Shown here: piece by piece, positions 11,759-13,410 of the stretch
Position numbering within the stretch: position 1 is the first letter of the stretch
How the letters are laid out: each line of letters starts with the position of its first letter
NCBI GenBank assembly: GCA_027023145.1
Contig: JALVWV010000101.1
Coordinates: forward strand, 1 to 13,410
Length of the DNA: 13,410 nt
Source: Campylobacteraceae bacterium
Lineage (GTDB): Bacteria > Campylobacterota > Campylobacteria > Campylobacterales > Sulfurovaceae
Reading direction: 5' to 3'
Position numbers and translations under genes: made by a program
Notes under the pieces: generated by a model
Database searches by the model: none
What the model saw: only the letters and a program-made list of their open reading frames with translations
What the model was told of the DNA's origin: nothing

Positions 11759-13123
11759 ATGTTCGATACCCTAACCGACAGTTTCAAAAACGCCATTGGC
11801 AAGATCCGGTTTCATGATGATGAAAAGGCGCTCAAGAAGGCGTTGACCGAGCTGAAGAAATCGCTTCTCAAGGCCGACGTGCACCACAAAGTGGTCAAGG
11901 AGCTCATCTCCACAGTCGAGCGGGAGACCAGGAAAAACGGCATCGGCAAAGATCAATTCCTCGCCGCACTCCAGGCGGAGCTGGTGCGGATCCTCACGGC
12001 GGAGGGCAATCAAGGCTTCGTCTTCGCCTCCAAGCCGCCGACGGTGGTGTTGATGACCGGTTTGCAGGGTTCGGGTAAGACGACCACCACCGGTAAACTG
12101 GCGTACATGCTCAAGGAACAGAAGAAGAAAAAAGTCCTCATCGTCGCGGCCGACCTTCAGCGTCTGGCGGCGGTGGAGCAGCTGCGGCAGATCGCGGGGC
12201 AGATCGAGGTGGAGCTGGTGGCCGATGAGAACGGTACGCCGGTGGAACTGGTGCGTACTGCGCTGAAAAAAGCTGAAGATGAGCTCTACGATGTGGTGCT
12301 GATCGATACCGCCGGACGGTTGGCGATCGATGAAGAGCTGATGGCGGAGCTGGCTGAGGTCAAAGCAGCGGCCAATCCGGATGAGATCTTTTACGTAGCC
12401 GATGCGATGACCGGGATGGATGCCGTGCGCACCGCCGCGACGTTCAAGGAGAAGATCGGCATCACCGGTGTGGTGCTGAGCAAATTTGACGGCGACTCCA
12501 AAGGGGGTGTCGCTCTGGGGATCGCCCATCAGGTTGGGGTGCCGCTGCGCTTCATCGGTAGCGGGGAGAAGATGCCCGATCTCGAGCCCTTCATCCCCGA
12601 GCGGATCACCGGCCGCCTCATGGGTGCCGGAGACATCGAGGGGCTGGCGGAGAAGACTGCTGGTGTGATCGATGAGAAAACCGCCAAGCGGATGACCTCC
12701 AAGATCAAAAAGGGGCAGTTCAACTTCAACGACTTCCTTGAGCAGATGGAACAGATCAAGAAGCTGGGCTCCATGAAGTCGATCATGGGGATGATCCCCG
12801 GTATGGGCAACATGGCTAAGCAGCTCGGCGACATGGACCTGGAAAACTCTGACGAGGTCAAGCAGATCAAAGCGATGGTAAGCTCCATGACCCCCAAAGA
12901 GCGCGAAAATCCCGATTTGCTCAACAACAGCCGCAAACGCCGTCTGGCCGCCGGAGCCGGACTTGATCCGATGCAGGTCAACCGCGTACTCAAGCAGTTT
13001 AAAAATGCCGCGAAGATGGCCAAGAAAATGTCCAACAAGGGGGGAATGAAAGAGATGCAGAAGATGATGCAGCAGATGGGCGGCCAGGGGGGTGGTGTGC
13101 CTCCGGGATTAATGGGTCGATAA
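11759..13123 (+). CDS. ffh: Signal recognition particle protein Ffh (SRP54)
   Basis: 454 residues, the usual length. The N domain (about 1-90) contains the L-x-x-A-L-x-E-L-K-K-S-L-L-x-A-D-V motif. The G domain (about 95-295) contains G1 GLQGSGKT (101-108), a D-L-Q-R-L-A-A-V-E-Q-L insertion-box motif (132-142), G3 DTAGR (183-187), G4 SKFDGD (241-246) and G-S-G-E-K (267-271). The methionine-rich M domain (about 300-454) contains G-S-M-K-S-I-M-G-M-I-P-G and the RNA-binding S-R-K-R-R-L-A-A-G-A-G (391-401), and ends in a methionine/glutamine/glycine tail. It binds 4.5S RNA and hydrophobic signal sequences and, with FtsY, delivers ribosomes to SecYEG. The second position of the helix motif (D-L-Q-R where many have D-x-x-R-P-A) is slightly unusual. 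The genes usually found after ffh are beyond the window. Confidence 0.97.
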   Translation: MFDTLTDSFKNAIGKIRFHDDEKALKKALTELKKSLLKADVHHKVVKELISTVERETRKNGIGKDQFLAALQAELVRILTAEGNQGFVFASKPPTVVLMTGLQGSGKTTTTGKLAYMLKEQKKKKVLIVAADLQRLAAVEQLRQIAGQIEVELVADENGTPVELVRTALKKAEDELYDVVLIDTAGRLAIDEELMAELAEVKAAANPDEIFYVADAMTGMDAVRTAATFKEKIGITGVVLSKFDGDSKGGVALGIAHQVGVPLRFIGSGEKMPDLEPFIPERITGRLMGAGDIEGLAEKTAGVIDEKTAKRMTSKIKKGQFNFNDFLEQMEQIKKLGSMKSIMGMIPGMGNMAKQLGDMDLENSDEVKQIKAMVSSMTPKERENPDLLNNSRKRRLAAGAGLDPMQVNRVLKQFKNAAKMAKKMSNKGGMKEMQKMMQQMGGQGGGVPPGLMGR

Positions 13124-13125
13124 TG

Positions 13126-13152
13126 GAGAGTTGAGAGTTGAGAGTTGAGAGT
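13126..13152 (+). repeat. Heptanucleotide tandem repeat GAGAGTT
   Basis: Three complete GAGAGTT units and a fourth six-base unit start two bases after the ffh stop codon. Such seven-base arrays are known as STRRs in cyanobacteria and occur in other lineages. Confidence 0.8.
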
Positions 13153-13162
13153 GGATGGAATT

Positions 13163-13184
13163 GTAGGGTGTGCAATTGCACACC
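13163..13184 (+). repeat. GTAG-headed perfect palindrome
   Basis: GTAG (13163-13166) is followed by the perfect 18-bp palindrome GGTGTGCAATTGCACACC (13167-13184). This is a textbook REP layout of a different sequence family from the GGAG/TC-loop elements. Confidence 0.7.
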
Positions 13185-13193
13185 GGAAAATTA

Positions 13194-13286
13194 GGAATTA
13201 GGAATTAGGAATTAGGAGTGAATAGTTTTGGTATGCTTTTCTACGAAAAGCTTTTATCAAAAGGGGCTGGGACTTCAGTCCCACAA
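13194..13286 (+). repeat. 86-bp composite repeat, copy B, with an extra heptamer
   Basis: Three GGAATTA units (13194-13214) and GGAGTGA come first. The hairpin GCTTTTC-TAC-GAAAAGC (13235-13251), AAAAGGGG and the palindrome TGGGACT-TC-AGTCCCA (13268-13283) follow. It matches copy A at 9834-9919 over 86 positions (13201-13286). Confidence 0.75.
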
Positions 13287-13311
13287 AACATTACACGCAA
13301 TGTATCCGGAA

Positions 13312-13381
13312 GTGAAGGCTTCAGCCTCACCCAATGGTAACCAAATCGGCAAAAGCAAAAAGGTGGGACTGAAGTCTCCAC
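13312..13381 (+). repeat. Two further bulged REP arms at the window end
   Basis: GTGA-A-GGCT-TC-AGCCTCAC (13312-13330) has one bulged A. The inverted arm GTGGGACT-GA-AGTC-T-CCAC (13363-13381) has one bulged T. With the palindrome at 13268-13283 they make three arms in 114 bases. No gene is visible from 13124 to 13410. Confidence 0.6.
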
Positions 13382-13410
13382 TTCCAAAGAAACTAACATA
13401 ACACGCAGAC

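Noticed and set aside
11771..12529. 252-codon open frame antisense to ffh
   Set aside because: Histidine- and arginine-rich shadow of the GC-rich NG domain; the plus strand is an unambiguous ffh.
13126..13221. Regular repeats that might suggest a CRISPR array
   Set aside because: The units are 7 bases with no spacers, so they are simple tandem repeats.
13124..13410. Insertion sequence or integrase attachment site
   Set aside because: No transposase or integrase frame and no target-site duplication could be recognised, only short repeats.

Overview
The window looks like a piece of a mesophilic, free-living Campylobacterota chromosome of the Sulfuricurvum/Sulfurimonas/Sulfurovum type (inference). 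The strongest clue is the order glyQ, Nif3-like protein, HP0958-type zinc-ribbon coiled-coil protein, then a RluA-type pseudouridine synthase. As I recall, this closely follows the Helicobacter HP0960-HP0956 neighbourhood. Housekeeping genes are moderately GC-rich; two gene pairs are visibly AT-richer. No rRNA, tRNA, IS element, integrase or CRISPR array was seen.

Layout. 1-1351 (minus) is the N-terminal 450 codons of a PKD-domain surface lipoprotein whose 3' end lies outside the window. 1464-2336 (minus) is a secreted polysaccharide-deacetylase-like protein. It is divergent from a small plus-strand pair at 2397-2962 (DUF4258 plus a YgiT-type zinc finger) that resembles a type II toxin-antitoxin module. 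3032-5284 holds a U32 protein, purE and a small glutaredoxin. 5349-6988 holds an AT-rich two-gene cassette: an ABC/OLD-type ATPase and a 182-residue partner with a possible PD-(D/E)XK or Toprim-like motif. The cassette is joined to glyQ by an ATGA overlap. It is followed by the Nif3-like gene, the zinc-ribbon gene, a DUF167 gene, a RluA-type synthase and a histidine phosphatase. A 93-codon gene lies on the minus strand at 11343-11624, and ffh (SRP54) runs 11759-13123. The last 287 bases hold only repeats.

The 3' ends of host genes carry many small palindromes. At least ten arms share a stem ending in ACT or GCT, a two-base TC or GA loop, and AGT or AGC. Some are arranged as inverted pairs bounded by GGAG and CTCC, as in REP/BIME elements. 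There are also GTAG-headed palindromes, heptanucleotide tandem repeats and an 86-bp composite repeat present twice. Some run into coding sequence and supply the last codons of the U32 gene and probably of glyQ.

The best candidate for a new system is the ATPase plus small-protein cassette, inferred to be a defence or conflict module from its architecture, base composition and compact overlaps. The DUF4258/zinc-finger pair, whose predicted promoter lies almost on the start codon, is second. Functional calls for the housekeeping genes are firm. Calls on promoters and on the small AT-rich proteins are tentative. No database or folding tool was available.
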